The notes: a model not told the origin generated them from the sequence alone. Positions 37,685 to 50,317 are shown, counted from the stretch's first letter. The stretch is DNA of 64,000 nt from Ophiostoma sp. CBS 140.51 (GCA_029298735.1 JANSLP010000063.1:62001-126000); one strand, 5' to 3'. Numbers and translations are program-made.

Positions 37685-37694
37685 TTGACGTCAA
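37685..37694. promoter_or_regulatory. CRE-like palindrome TTGACGTCAA
   Basis: A perfect palindrome containing TGACGTCA, the consensus site of ATF/CREB-type bZIP factors. It is 2.1 kb upstream of the NADH dehydrogenase gene with no nearer gene, so any regulatory role is uncertain. Confidence 0.3.
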
Positions 37695-39820
37695 ACACAT
37701 TACACTTGCTACAAATGCTGGGTTCATCTTCGTACGACGGAGCTGCGCATACCTGTCTCGATAAACATTGTCAACAAGGCTGACTGCGCGTCAATGTTTC
37801 ATAGACTTTCTAACGGCCTTGTTGACCAGCACTTAATGCTTCTAGAATACTTAGTAAAGAGCTCTTTGCCTGCATCAGGACGAGAAAGGCTTCTCCGACT
37901 GCATGTCTTCAGCCTCGTTGAAAATGCCTCGAGTCGCGGAGAATACAGATTGAGGAATCCGTGACCAGCTGGTAAATTCCTCACTCTTTTCACGATATCA
38001 GATCAAACCTCAAAAAAAAGCTCAGAAATTGTCTGTCGAACCTCTTTTGCACAAAATACCGCGCGTGTCGGGGCGATCGCCGTGGAGCGACGCGTGACGG
38101 ACCCGATATCGCAGCGAGAGTTGTGGCGGCGGTTTGCGGGTGCGCTGGAATTGGCCATTTACCAGGCGCTTTTTTCACTCACCTGGAGTTCAGCCCGCAA
38201 TTAATTGGATGTGCCACCTCTTGTCCTTCTCCTGTGAATGGCTCGCTCACCTTTTGACGGACATTTATTACGCAAAAATTGCGGTATTTGGCTGTTCAGC
38301 CCTGTCGCAGGATCCATTCAGCTGCCAAAATTTTCTGCTCCTTTTATTTTGCGGAGTTTTTAATGCACAGGCAGGACTGGCGGGCGGCCTAACTCGTATT
38401 TCGTAGGTCACATTCTCGGAGGACCGCCGATGACGAGAAACGAGCAATTGATGCAAGGAGCTAGGAATAGCTGCCCAAGCGAATTATTTTCATTATTTTT
38501 CGGTGTTTGGCTTCTTATCACGTCCCCCCACGTGAAATTTGGCATATGTCGATGTCTCTTTCCCCCTTTCCTGACTCAGGTCCTGTCATGCCCGTGTATG
38601 TTCGTTACTCTTTCCTTCTTTCCTGGCTTGTGAACAATGTCGTAAGAACACGGAAAGGGTACCCGGGTGTTTTCGCGGAAAACACGGCGGAAGGGAACGC
38701 GAAAAGGGGGCGTATGTCCATGTGTCCGTGGATTGCGCTTTCCCTGTGCATGTGTGTGCAAGATAGCAGTACAGCGGACGATGAATACTCGGAGGCCACT
38801 GTGGTCGGCCTGTCAGACAGGACCGCGCCTTCCTCGCAGTCCTGTAAATCGTCATTCTCTAAGCGGGTTTCGCATTTTTTACGGGAATTCGGGCTCCTCA
38901 CTGGTTGGTGGCACCTTCCTTAATTTTTTTCACAAGCTAAAAATTGTGAATGGGTGCAGACGCGGACCGTACACAGACTTGACAGGGAAGGCGCTACTGA
39001 TACCAAAATACAAGGGGCCGTCGGTCACCACAAGCTCGCCATGAGAGCGGCTTCCCGCCCCCGTTGCGAGGGGCGCGTGCTGCTGTTCGCTTGCTCGTGA
39101 AATCTGCACAAAACAGTCCGCTAACCAATTGGCGCAACCCTAGTTATCGATGGGCCTTTCCTGGTGTCCGTACGGGGGTTCGGCGTGCATTGCCAACTGG
39201 AGCTCAGGTGGGTGCTGTCGTGGGGCCTGCCCAAAACAGGAAGAAAAACAGGCAAGAAGCACTGGCCAGCGCTGCAGAGGTACCTGCAGCCCACAAACTT
39301 GAGAAAATGTTCAGAGGGAGGGCGCGATGAGCATCCTTTTCTTACACAGGGAAAACGGACATATTTGCAAGAGAATCGTGGACACCGCTGGAAAGAGCCA
39401 ATAAAACAAGTAGCGCTCCACGTCGGAAAACGCTAAGAAAGAAGGGAAGGAGTAGGGAAAAAAAACTGACGGGGAGGCAAGAATGAAGCCGGACGAAAAA
39501 GGTATCTTCGCTGACCAAAAGGGCAAAAAAGAGCCAGATCGGACATAATTGCGAATTAAGTATTTTATTTTATTAGCAGGTTACTAGCGCGACTTCCCTG
39601 TTTGCTGGGTCGTAGCTGCCCGGCTTTCATGGGATTTTATAGAATTTTTTTTTTTTGACTCAGAAAGCAGGAGCGGTTGGCGCTCCCCTTTTAACAGTTC
39701 TTATCGACAGTTCCTCATCAACGCAGGAGCCGTTGTCTTTTCCCCTCCCTTTTCTCTTCTCTTCCTCTTCTCCCCAGTGCCACTTTTCACAAATCAATTC
39801 CGTCACCAATTGATCTGAAA

Positions 39821-41706
39821 ATGGCGTCTCTTGCCCCAGCTCTGAGCCGGCCAGCAAGCTCGCGCCCGCTGAGCGCGCAGCTCCTGAAGCTTAACCAGCT
39901 CCAGCAACAGAAGCAACAGGTTCGCCGGATAGCCACAACCACCGTGACCGCATCGCCATTACTACGCTCCGCAAGATCCGCGGCGGCAGCTCGCGGCCGT
40001 TTCGCCGGTGCTGCTCGTCCCAATGCTGCCCTGTCGCGCCAGTTCGCCAGAACATACGCGTCCGAGGCCCCAGGTGCCGAGGATGCGCTGCCTGCGCCCA
40101 AGCGGAGCAAGCTGCGGACCGCCTTCCGTTGGGTCTGGCGGTTGACCTACATCTCCCTGCTGGGTGGCGTCGCCTACATTGGCTACGAGATTTACCAGGA
40201 CCGCAACCCTGAGCCGCAGGTGCCTCGCGATCCCAGCAAGAAGACGCTCGTCATTCTGGGTAAGCAGCTCAGTTTGCGGCATCTCCTATCGTGTTTGTCT
40301 AAAGACGTATCGCTAACTGAATAGGCACTGGCTGGGGCTCCGTCTCCCTGCTCAAGAAGCTCGATACCGAAAACTACAACGTTATTGTCATTTCCCCCCG
40401 CAACTACTTCCTGTTCACTCCTCTGCTCCCCTCGTGCACCACTGGTCTGATTGAGCACCGCTCCATCATGGAGCCCGTCCGCTCCATCTGCCGCTCCAAG
40501 AAGGGCCCTGTGACCTTCTACGAGGCCGAGGCCAGCTCCGTCGACGTCAACCGCAAGATTGTCAAGATCCGCGACAGCTCCGACATTCGTGGCGACACCA
40601 CCGAGACCGAGGTCCCCTACGACATGCTCGTCGTCGGTGTTGGTGCCGAGAATGCCACTTTCGGTATCCCCGGTGTGCGCGAGAACTCGTGCTTCCTCAA
40701 GGAGATTGGCGATGCCCAGCAAATTCGCAAGAAGATCATGGACTGCGTCGAGACTGCTGCTTTCAAGGACCAGCCGCAGGCTGAGATTGACCGCCTGCTG
40801 CACATGGTTGTTGTTGGTGGTGGCCCGACGGGCGTTGAGTTCGCCGGCGAGCTCCGCGATTTCTTCGAGGACGACATCCGGAAGTTGATTCCTGACATTG
40901 CCGACCGTTTCCGCGTGACCCTGATTGAGGCCCTGCCCAACGTCCTGCCCAGCTTCTCCAAGCAGCTGATTGAGTACACCGAGAGCACCTTCAAGGAGGA
41001 GGAGATTGCTATCCACACCAAGACGATGGTCAAGAAGGTGACCGACAAGGCTGTCGAGGCCGAGGTTTCCAAGCCCGACGGTAGCAAGGAGCGCATCGTC
41101 TTCCCCTACGGTCTGCTCGTGTGGGCCACCGGTAACACCCTGCGCCCTCTCGTCCGTGACATGATGTCAAGCATTCCTGCCCAGAAGGACTCCCGCCGCG
41201 GTCTGGCTGTCAACGAGTACCTCGTTGTGCAGGGTGCCCGCGACATCTGGGCCGTCGGTGACTGTGCCGTCGCTGGCTACGCCCCAACTGCCCAGGTCGC
41301 TTCGCAGGAGGGTAACTTCCTGGCCCGCCTATTCAACAACATGGCCAAGACTGCCGAGCTTGAGGAGCGCATTTCGACCTTGAGCTCGTCTCTGAACCTG
41401 AAGCCTGGTGTCGACTCGGCTGCCGTCAGCCGTGAGATTGAGGAGACTGAGCGCAAGCTGGTGCGCGTCAAGGACATCAAGCCCTTCCACTACTCTCACC
41501 AGGGCAGTCTGGCCTACATTGGCAGCGAGAAGGCTGTCGCCGATGTCAGCTGGTTCAACGGCAACGTTGCCTCGGGTGGTACTATGACCTACTACTTCTG
41601 GCGCTCCGCCTACCTGTCCATGGTCTTCAGCACCCGCAACCGTCTGCTGGTGCTGAATGACTGGCTCAAGTCGAAGCTGTTCGGTCGTGACATTTCCCGG
41701 GAGTAA
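39821..41706 (+). CDS. external-type alternative NADH dehydrogenase (NDH-2), mitochondrial
   Basis: Two exons, 39821-40259 and 40325-41706, encode about 606 residues. The 65-nt intron (GTAAGC, GCTAACTGA branch, ATAG) splits the first glycine-rich motif. The N-terminus is an Arg/Ala/Ser-rich mitochondrial presequence, followed by a hydrophobic segment at about 107-125 (LTYISLLGGVAYIGYEIY) typical of forms anchored in the inner membrane facing the intermembrane space. The FAD-binding motif is VILGTGWGSVSLLKKL near 144. The NADH-binding motif is VVVGGGPTGVEFAGEL near 309. AVGDCA and a C-terminal membrane-binding part (YFWRSAYLSMVFSTRNRLLVLNDWLKSKLFGRD) follow. No EF-hand insertion is seen between the nucleotide-binding parts, so it resembles Neurospora NDE-2 rather than the calcium-binding NDE-1. 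Role: oxidises cytosolic NADH and passes electrons to ubiquinone without pumping protons. Exon 2 has strong C-ending codon bias, suggesting high expression. Confidence 0.95.
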
Positions 41707-42140
41707 TTTGTTTGGTTTCTCTCTCTCTTTGTCTTTCCTAACGTTGGTGTGATATCTACGGCCGTTTCTTTTTCCTTGTTTGCTATAGACTTTTGGTTAT
41801 TCTTGTCATCGTACCTTTTCCCTTTTATTTACCTGTCTATTCTTCGAAGTATTCTTGGAGGTTCTTCGTTATTTATGGGGGCGTCATTCAAAACATCTTG
41901 AGCTGGCGATGGCTTCTTCCATTTTACCTGATATTGGTTCTTTATTCTTGGTCAAATATACAGGATGTAATCTTTTCCCACAGTTGGTGCCGAACACTTC
42001 GATGCACATCTAGTCTGTCCACTGAGCACCTCTTTTCCCCAATGCAATCTTTTGGAAGCTGCTTTTTGGTCCGATCACGTTGATTGTGTGTTGATATTAT
42101 TATGCTGTTTTTATATCTTAACACCGTCTCTAGCTAGGGT
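41707..42140. other. intergenic region between convergent genes
   Basis: About 430 bp, T-rich on the + strand, holding the 3' ends of the NADH dehydrogenase and the transcription factor genes. Nothing else is seen. Confidence 0.65.
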
Positions 42141-44808
42141 TCACGACGAAACGAACTCGCTTCGAACATCCCACGCACCCTCGAGACCGCCAAGTTTCCG
42201 AAACAATGTCACCCATCGGCCCTTGGCCACTTCTGGTCCAATTACTGTCGTATGCACTCGAGCCTGTTCCGGTACATCAAACGGTGGCTCAGCACTTCTT
42301 TGCTTAAAACAATTAGGTGCCGGCGTTGCACCAGAAGGAGAAACAAAGGGTGTTGAAGATGGCGAGGGCATTGCCATGTTAGTGGGCTCCTGCAATTGTT
42401 CCACGTCCGTCCTACCATTCTCGGCCAACGACTCCTGCCAGCTCTCTCTACTTGTCGGTATATCATCGAGAATGAAGCTGCCCATAAAGCGGCCGTCATC
42501 TTCGGCTCCCAGCTGCTCCTCAAACCCCCACTCTGTGACAATCGGGTCAGCAGAGAGGTCGACCCCTGGAATATCTATGGCACCAACGTCACCTATTGAA
42601 TGTTCTGGGGCCGACGACAAACCAAAGTTCACGGACAGGCCCTGGTGTATATCGGTACTGGCGGTTGATCGCACTGGCATCTCCTCGCGGGCTTCTTCCT
42701 CTTTGATAACATCTGCATAGGTGCTGCCCGTCTCTCTTTTAGCAGCACCATTCCCGACAACAGCATATCCCTCCTCGACCTCGATGATCCGTGCGGCGAT
42801 TGCTCCCAGCACATCCGCACGCCATAAATTCTCGCGCCGGCCACCGTTCTGTCTGAGCAGGGACAACGCAGCATGCCGCACTGGTCCATGGCGGCACTTG
42901 GTGGCCACATAGTATAACGCGGGTATGATGTTCGTCTCGAGAGTGAATATGGAGGAAGCTCCTATTGGCAGGCCGCCGGGTTGGTGCCTCTGACTTTGTT
43001 GCTGGGGCTTTTGCTGTTTCTGTTGCTGCTGCTCCGCCTCCAATACAGTCACCGCCAACGACACAATTGTAGAAAATAGCTCCAGGTGAGCATCGAATGC
43101 TGTCTCGGCACGTATGAGGGCAGTCGCTAACCAGATCTCCGAAATGCACAAGTGAATTTGAAGGACGGCCAACGCAATTGTGTTCGGGTTGGCTGATGCC
43201 ATCACGACGGCCGACTGGTTCACGCGAAACAGAGAGACAGCCACGCGCAAACTGCACAGTCTCGCAGAACGTGCGTTCTTATCGGCCTCGAGCTCGCACA
43301 GGGCAATGCTCGCCTGCGGCAAGTTTGGCAGCAGTTTCGAATCATCTTCGTCGGAAGATGGCGAGGTTGTCGGCGAATGGACGGATGCAAGTGGGGATGG
43401 TGACAGTGGTGACGATCGTGATGACGAAGAATACCGAGACGACGATGATGAGCGGAACGAGTCGTACGAGGACGACGACGCACGCCGTCGCATTGATACC
43501 GGGTATTTTATCGACCGCGCACGCTGTGTGAACCGCAAGATATCATTGACAAAATCGTGGATGGCAGCTCGCAAGGCATGGATCGAATCGAACGTGCTCG
43601 GCGTACACTCGGCCGTCGTTGTCTTGAGCGCTGAGGGGATGGGCTCCGGGTTGCCGCCGAAGAGAAACGAGGTCATACTGAGACGAGTATATAAAGGCAC
43701 AAGGTGCTGCCGGATGACGGCTATCTCCGGGTCTGCATCATTTTTGTGAGGAGTCTGTTGAGTGCCATTAGAGGACGGCGTCACGGTATCACCATCATCA
43801 TTAACAGTACCGGGTTGGCTCGAAACAAATTGACGGAGGAGATGCCTCCCCTGCTCAAGATGTATGAGAGCATCCCTATCCTTCCCCTGAATGACTTCGA
43901 TGCACACGAAAAGCAGGCATGTCATCAAAGGTGCCACAGGACGTCGGAGGTGAAGTCTCGATCCAGGACGCTCCCCTAAGCCGGTCTCGGTTGATATGTC
44001 GATACTGGGCTCGCCATTCGCCATTTTCATATCTTCGAGTAGGCATGCAATTGCCTTGTTGTACTGCTGCAGAGCAAACTCGTGTTGCTTCATACAACTT
44101 GGCGGGAATGGGGTCGCCACGCTTTTGCCACAGCTTGTGACCGGAGGTGAGGTAGGTGCATGAAGAAGTGCCTCATGGAGGCTACTGATGGCCAAGATCG
44201 CATGCCGTACGGACGGTTCCGTGCGGCATATCTGGAGCACAAGCACCCTCCAGAACACAGCATCAAGATCACCGGCCAGCATTGGGGCAGTAACGTGATG
44301 AAAGAAATCAAATGACCGCTTCTCTTGCGCCGAATCCCACGACAACAGGTCTGGTAGACGTGGTATCGATGTGACTGCTAGTGGTGGCAGAGTGGACGAC
44401 ACTGGCAATCCCAGTCTCGCTGTTGCGGCCCCGCAAGCCGTTTTCTGTTCGCCGATCAGAGGGTCGTCAAATTCACTAGCAACTGGACGTCGTCGGCGTC
44501 GCCGCCGAATGGACAACGCGGCATCGTCAAGATAGCCGTCGCATTTGCGGCCCGTCCTGGAGCAGCGCAAACAATATGGTTTTGCCTCATCGCACTTGAC
44601 CTTGCGAATTCTTTCCAAGGTAAATCAATGTGAGTCTTCCAGGCAAAGAGTTTTGTAGAAATGGGAGGGAAACTAACTTGCAAGTGATACAACCGGAGCG
44701 GACTTTCTTCGACCCCTTTCGGCCAGACGCACCTGACAGCATCTTGCCGTCGTCTTTTGCTTGTGTACTTTGGTCAAGCCGATGCATTTTTGGGGGGCTT
44801 GGAAACAA
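42141..44808 (-). CDS. Zn2Cys6 fungal transcription factor
   Basis: Two exons on the - strand, 44808-44678 and 44610-42141, encode about 866 residues if the first ATG is used; in-frame ATGs at 44787 and 44742 are alternatives. The 67-nt intron (GTTAGT...GAAAG) splits the zinc cluster, and splicing restores C40, C43, C50, C57, C60 and C67 with perfect CX2CX6CX6CX2CX6C spacing. An Arg-run (residues just after the cluster, IRRRRRRRP) could be a nuclear localisation signal. A middle-homology region of the fungal-specific transcription factor type begins near residue 115 (FFHHVTAPMLAGDLDAVFWRVLVLQICRTEPSVRHAILAISSLHEALL, shown by its positions around 44200-44300). Ser-rich and Gln-rich low-complexity inserts occur near 43380-43500 and 42980-43040. 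Family knowledge: these bind DNA with CGG half-sites in the nucleus. The target is unknown, and no metabolic cluster lies nearby. Confidence 0.93.
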
Positions 44809-47800
44809 AGAAGTTCAAAAAAACATGAAAATGGTTGGAGAATATGCACCGCTCACATCTCCAGGAAGAAAAGAGGCTGCACGGCGCGGCAAAGACACGC
44901 AACGCCAAGCATCGCCAATCAGCCGGAGCCGCGTCCCCTTAATATTCCTTCCGATTACCGCGTGTCGCCTCAAAGTTGAAGAAGGTTCAAGCAGCAAGGG
45001 CCACCAACCAAAAAGAATGAAAGAAAAATAAATAAATAAAGTACTGCTTGATAGGAACGTTCAAGAGACAGGACGACAACAATTGCGTTTATTACTAACC
45101 AGGGTGCTGGCCATATATTTATGTGCTCTGGTTCAAGGCGACAGATGAAGATGCAACCACGCAAAGACAGGGGGGTTTGAAGACAACAGGGTAGTCACAT
45201 CGCGCCCGGCACGCTTTCCCGAAGAACAAGACACAGTGAGCACTGCACTAGAGATATGCGTTGCAATGACAGGCCCGGCTTTGTCTTGTCTGGACTATTC
45301 TCTCTCGAGCAACGGTTGTTTTCGAAAGAAAGTGCACGAATAAGGCCGAGGGGCACAGAGATGAAGAAAAAGACGCTTCAATGCATCGATCTGTGGCGTT
45401 ACATGGGGTTCAATTTGGATGAAGAAAACGGGGCGGTGATGGCCCTGAAGGATCAGAAATGCTACCTTTTTTGCGGGTGATGAATGGGAGGAACGGCCAG
45501 CCTGTGGCCAAAACACGGAGAAACTCAAATCAAGCCGCAAAAGAGACGCTGGGAGAGACAAACGCAGGATACAGCGCGTCAAGAGCCACTGTATTTTGGG
45601 ATTCAAAGCCCTTTCACAGCCGCGCATGCATCGCCCAAGCCACCAAGGATCCATCCGGGCATCTGATGCCACGTCGCTTACCTGTTGCTCGCAGGCAATG
45701 GTGCAGGAGACCTGCAGGTTCACGTACATGGCGACAGAATTATTGTCCTAATACGGTTTCTGAAGGCGACTGGATGTGTAAGTGTGTACCAAGGAACGGC
45801 CATATTCTAGATGGCCTTTTCATCCTGGAGATTTCGAGGCTACTGCGCCGTAAGTGAGTTCAGGCTATTGGTGTGGCCTCTAGACATTTGGTTAACGGTT
45901 TAGGTGATAAGTAGGATGAGATTGGTATGTTGCGAGCGAATAAGCATGAACACAGAAACGCCATATATTTTTTGGGCTTCTCACATGAGGCTATCACGAC
46001 ATTGACGATGTTCACTGGAGGCGGGTGTGAGAGTATGCAAGGTACCAGTACCTAGAAACATCCTGGTAGATGCGCTTAGACTATGTACTAGTACTAATCA
46101 TGTCTGCGGCGGAAAATGGATTTGCGCTGCCTCTTGTGTTTCCCCAGCCCAAGACGGGAGAAGCACTGGCCAGGCAGGCCAGACCAGACCAGATCAGCCC
46201 GCACCCCACAGCGAAGCGCCACCACCCACTTGCTCCTGCCTCAGCATTGGCAGGCCTGGCCAGGAAACGGCCGCCTGGCTTGTGCGTCCAACCCCTCCAT
46301 CCCACCTTTGCACCTTCCCACTCCGCGACTGTTTCCACATCTGCGGGTTAACCACCGCCGGTATCAAAGGGCAAGAGCCAACACGCGACCAGCACCGGGC
46401 CTTCCTGATGTTTTCTGTTTTTGGTATGTCGCCGGCGATGTAAACTTGTAGCACTCCATGGCCCCTTCCTAATTTGGTTTGTTTGTTTGTTGGGCATTTT
46501 ATCGTAGACTTACCCCTTTGCTAATTGCTGTTCGGACTCAAACTTCACTCTCCCCTTTTCAACCCCTCCAAACTCTCCAACCGTTTCGCTCAACGTCCAG
46601 GTCTTAGGCTCCAATATCACCCCGGAGCTGCACAAGCCTGACGCTCGTGGTTCTCTGTCATGATATATGGACAGCCTTGCCACCCAACCACCGTTGCAGC
46701 CTACACCCATCATCCGAATCCCACGCCAACGCCGATAACATTTTCATTTCCCTCCCTATTGACCCCCGAGTCTTCTTTCTTTTTGATATCACACTCAGCA
46801 GCTCACGAGAACGCCGTTCTCTCAAGCTCCTGCACGGGACCTGTCTATATTCACACTACCGTCAGTGACCAAACCAAGAAGAGAAAAAAAGAAGAGACAG
46901 CACAAAGAACGAATTTACATACAATCCGGCATCCTTTCTCGGCCTCTACTGAGCAAATCTACAAACTTGCGGCCGTCTGTCTCCCGCATTGCACCGTGAG
47001 TCGAATACCAAGAGCCCCACGCCCGCACATCTCGGCCAGGCCAGACCGGACCCCAATAGCCTCGTCACCACCGCCAGACCGCCGCTCTTGTGGGTCGTTC
47101 TGCCTATCGCCCCCGACGAACTCACCCCCTATTTTGCTCCATAAGCTGCCAGGCTGCTTCCTTGATTCTTTGTGAGCAAGCGAGGCAAGCTACCTGTGTT
47201 GCGAGTGCTGTCTTTGCCTGTCCGTCCCTGTGTCGATGCTCTATCGCTCTCCTGGCTTCTCTGTGTTTTGCCCCTCTTGTCTCTCTCATCTCGTCTACAT
47301 TCACTGTCGAGACTGTCTCTGCTGTTTAGTCACATCTCGACTTGTGTTTCCCTCGTGCCTTGTTCTGACTCGTCTCAGCCTGCAGACAGCTTCCATTCAA
47401 CTCGACAGTCGCTCTCTCTCCGCAGGGCCAGGCCAACCTATTTGCCCCCTTTGCTCCGTCGTCCGCTAACCCCGCTCTCTCGCCATACCAAATCCCACCG
47501 CCAGCCCAGCAACTGCTAACAACGCCAACCAATCCTACAAGGGTCACGGCGCCCAAAATCCCAACGTCATTGTTAGCCGCGAGGACAAGAAAAACTCTTC
47601 TCGCCTGCCACTCTGCCACTGTCCACCAAATTGGACAAGGGGGAGCCAACAATAATATTCCCTAATATTAAAACCGAAAAAAAATACACACCACTCCACA
47701 AAAACACCCTTCCCTTCTCCTCTTAACACACATCCGTCCTTTCGGTCCACCAAAAGCAAGCCAGCCAGTCCACCCCTCCGTCTCTCCGCCAGCCAGAACC

Positions 47801-48013
47801 TCACCCCTCCTCCTACCTCCCCTCCGCGACGCGTTTCTTTTCCTTTCCAGCTCCGGCTTCCGATCCGCAAACCTCGACTTCCGTGCTCAACCGCAAGCAA
47901 GGAGCACCTGAATACCCCCCTCGCGCAGCTTTCTTCTTTTGTTCTCGCCAGAATCCCGGAAGCCCCTCTTCTCATCGCCCTCATCTCAATTTCACAACAA
48001 CGCGTCGTTCACC
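44809..48013. other. intergenic region between divergent genes
   Basis: About 3.2 kb with the promoters of the Zn2Cys6 factor (left) and the PP2C phosphatase (right). From 46500 to 48013 the + strand is dominated by C and T with very few G-rich runs, fitting a long promoter or 5' leader of the phosphatase gene. No coding sequence can be supported. Confidence 0.55.
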
Positions 48014-50317
48014 ATGGGTCAAACACTATCCGAGCCGATCGTCGACAAGGTACGTTCCGTCCATTGCCTCTGCCGTTCATAGTTGCAGGGGCATCCGCAA
48101 GAATCGTCTCCTGCGATTCTTCCGCATCTGCTCTTTCTCTCCCTTTCCGACCGTTGCCGCGCCGCCGTTGCTTTCCCCACGCTCAGCTGAGCTGCCCTCG
48201 TGCGCCTTTTTGCCTCCTCCTTCCCTGTCTTTCACGCACAACCGCAACTTGAACGAACGACGAGCGCCATTTCGAACACTTTTGTCCGCTTCTCGATACG
48301 ATCGATATGCCTCTCGTCATTTCGTATGAATCGGGACCAGGCATCGTCTTTACTCATCGTGGGGAGTCATTTTTGGGGTTACGTTTTTGACGCATGCGCC
48401 CGCCCCCACCCGTTATGACGCTCACGCGCCCCCTGCCTCACTACCCCGCCGGCACCTACGAACAACTGCGGACGCCTTCTTTCATCGACAAATGCGCGCT
48501 TGTGTCTTTGGAGAGAACCGGAGACTTAATATCATGAAGAGCATCGTCACTAACAATTGGTCTTTTTCACCATATAGTCGTCCGACAAGGGCGAAGATGA
48601 CCGCCTCCTCTACGGCGTGTCGGCCATGCAGGGCTGGCGCATCAGCATGGAGGATGCCCACACCACCGTCCTCGATCTCCTCGCGAACTTTCCCTTCGCC
48701 CAAAAGTCCCACACCTCGAAAATCAGCTTTTTCGGTGTATACGACGGACACGGAGGTGACAAAGTAGCACTGTTTGCCGGAGAAAACGTACACAAGATTG
48801 TTGCCAAACAGGAAGCTTTCAAGAAGAGCAACTACGAGCAGGCCCTCAAGGATGGCTTTTTGGCTACTGACCGTGCCATTTTGAACGGTATGCAATACTA
48901 TTCCAACGATAAGGGGGGCGCTGAAGAGGATACGATTCTGCACGGCCAGGTACCTAGGTTCTGATTGTGATTACATTTTCTGACCCATTGTTTGCAGACC
49001 CCAGATACGAGGAGGAAGTGTCGGGCTGCACAGCCTGTGTCGGCCTCATCACAGACAACAAGATCTACTGCGTGAGTCTCATTCCTACATTTTGGCCTTT
49101 TCAATTAACTTCCCTGTCTTCACTAGCGGATTTCTAACCTGTTCCCCCTTATTTTAGGCCAACGCTGGCGATTCCAGAGCTGTGCTTGGTGTCAAGGGCC
49201 GCGCGAAGCCATTGTCGTTCGACCACAAACCGCAGAATGACGGTATGTTGCATATTAATTATTTTCTGCGTAACCCGACAAATTATACTAAGTGCCCTCG
49301 CTAATTACTGTTGTTTCTCCCTCTAGGCGAGAAGGCACGTATCGTTGCTGCCGGCGGTTTCGTCGACTTCGGCCGTGTCAACGGCAACCTTGCCCTGTCC
49401 CGTGCCATTGGTGATTTCGAGTTCAAGAAGAGCGCCGAGCTGTCCCCCGAGCTCCAGATTGTCACCGCCTACCCCGATGTGACCGTCCACGACCTTACCG
49501 ACAATGATGAGTTCCTCGTCATTGCTTGCGATGGTATGTTGAGATGAAAAAGATAAAAGCAGATTTTGGGGGATTATATGCTGACGCACGTCACAATAGG
49601 TATCTGGGATTGCCAGTCCTCGCAGGCCGTCGTCGAGTTCGTCAGACGCGGCATTGCCGCAAAGCAGGACCTCGACAAGATTTGCGAAAACATGATGGAC
49701 AACTGCCTTGCCTCCAACTCCGAGACCGGCGGTGTCGGCTGCGACAACATGACCATGTCCATCATCGGCATCCTCCGTGGCAAGACCAAGGAGGAGTGGT
49801 ACGACGAAATTGCCAAGCGGGTGGCGGACGGCGATGGCCCATGCGCCCCTCCCGAGTATGGTGAGTAGCGCTCTCCGTGCCTTATAACCCGTGTGATATG
49901 ATATGATTTGCTGACAATTCCCCTCTCTCAGCCGAGTTCCGCGGCCCGGGCGTGCACCACAACTTTGACGACAGCGATAGCGGCTATGATGTCGAGACCG
50001 ACCACCGGCAACAATCGTTTGGCGTCGGCGGCCACCGGGGAAGAATAATTTTCCTGGGCGACGGCTCCGAGGTCCTTACCGAGTCGGACGATACCGAGAT
50101 GTTTGACCGGGAAGACAAGGACCTGGACAGCCAGGTCTCCAAGGCGTCCGCCTCGTCGGACGACGAGAAGGAGGAGGCTAAGGAGGATGGTGCGGATTCG
50201 AAGGCCGAGGGCGCTCCTGAGGTCAAGGCAGAGGATGCTTCCAGCGATGCCAAGACAACAGAGGCCGCGAAGCCAGCGGAGACTGAGGCGGCTGCTGCCG
50301 ATGCGTCTGACAAGTAG
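48014..50317 (+). CDS. ptc2: PP2C-type Ser/Thr phosphatase (Ptc2/Ptc3-like)
   Basis: Seven exons encode about 452 residues: 48014-48049, 48578-48887, 48998-49071, 49158-49242, 49327-49533, 49600-49860 and 49932-50317. All six introns have GT-AG ends and fit in phase. The first is unusually long (528 nt) and follows only 12 codons (MGQTLSEPIVDK). PP2C motifs are all present: GWRISMEDAH at 31-40 (R33, E37, D38), FFGVYDGHGG at 63-72 (metal-binding D68 and G69), DPRYEEEVSGCTA, NAGDSRAVL, NGNLALSRAIGDFEFK, DEFLVIACDGIWD and GCDNMTMSII. The C-terminus is acidic and disordered, Glu/Ala/Ser/Asp-rich. The opening MGQTLSEP with Gly2 is a possible N-myristoylation site. Known role: Mn/Mg-dependent dephosphorylation that switches off MAP kinase (osmotic stress) and DNA-damage checkpoint signalling. 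The Ptc2/Ptc3 class assignment is firm; the exact orthologue is less so. Confidence 0.95.

Larger units (their letters stand above)
32096..39820. other. 7.7-kb gene-poor region
   Basis: No protein gene could be supported over 7.7 kb. Purine-rich DNA (32330-32600) fits the leader of the - strand gene to the left. Short open frames up to about 210 codons occur in all frames but show no domain, no good codon usage and no consistent splicing. The part from about 34300 to 38400 is more AT-rich. There is a short GC-rich direct repeat at 33303-33356 and a perfect CRE-like palindrome at 37685-37694. No transposon terminal repeats or polymerase/integrase remnants were recognised. The last ~200 bp (39600-39820) is the promoter and leader of the NADH dehydrogenase gene. 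Confidence 0.5.

Noticed and set aside
34300..38400. Possible transposon remnant in the AT-richer stretch
   Set aside because: No terminal repeats, target-site duplication, or reverse-transcriptase, integrase or transposase motif was recognised. Kept only as an open question.
40192..41016. 274-codon open frame antisense to the NADH dehydrogenase
   Set aside because: Long antisense frames are expected opposite strongly biased codons; it has no domain.
42141..44808. Zn2Cys6 factor as the regulator of a secondary-metabolite cluster
   Set aside because: Its neighbours are an NADH dehydrogenase and a PP2C phosphatase; no polyketide, peptide or terpene synthase or transporter lies nearby.
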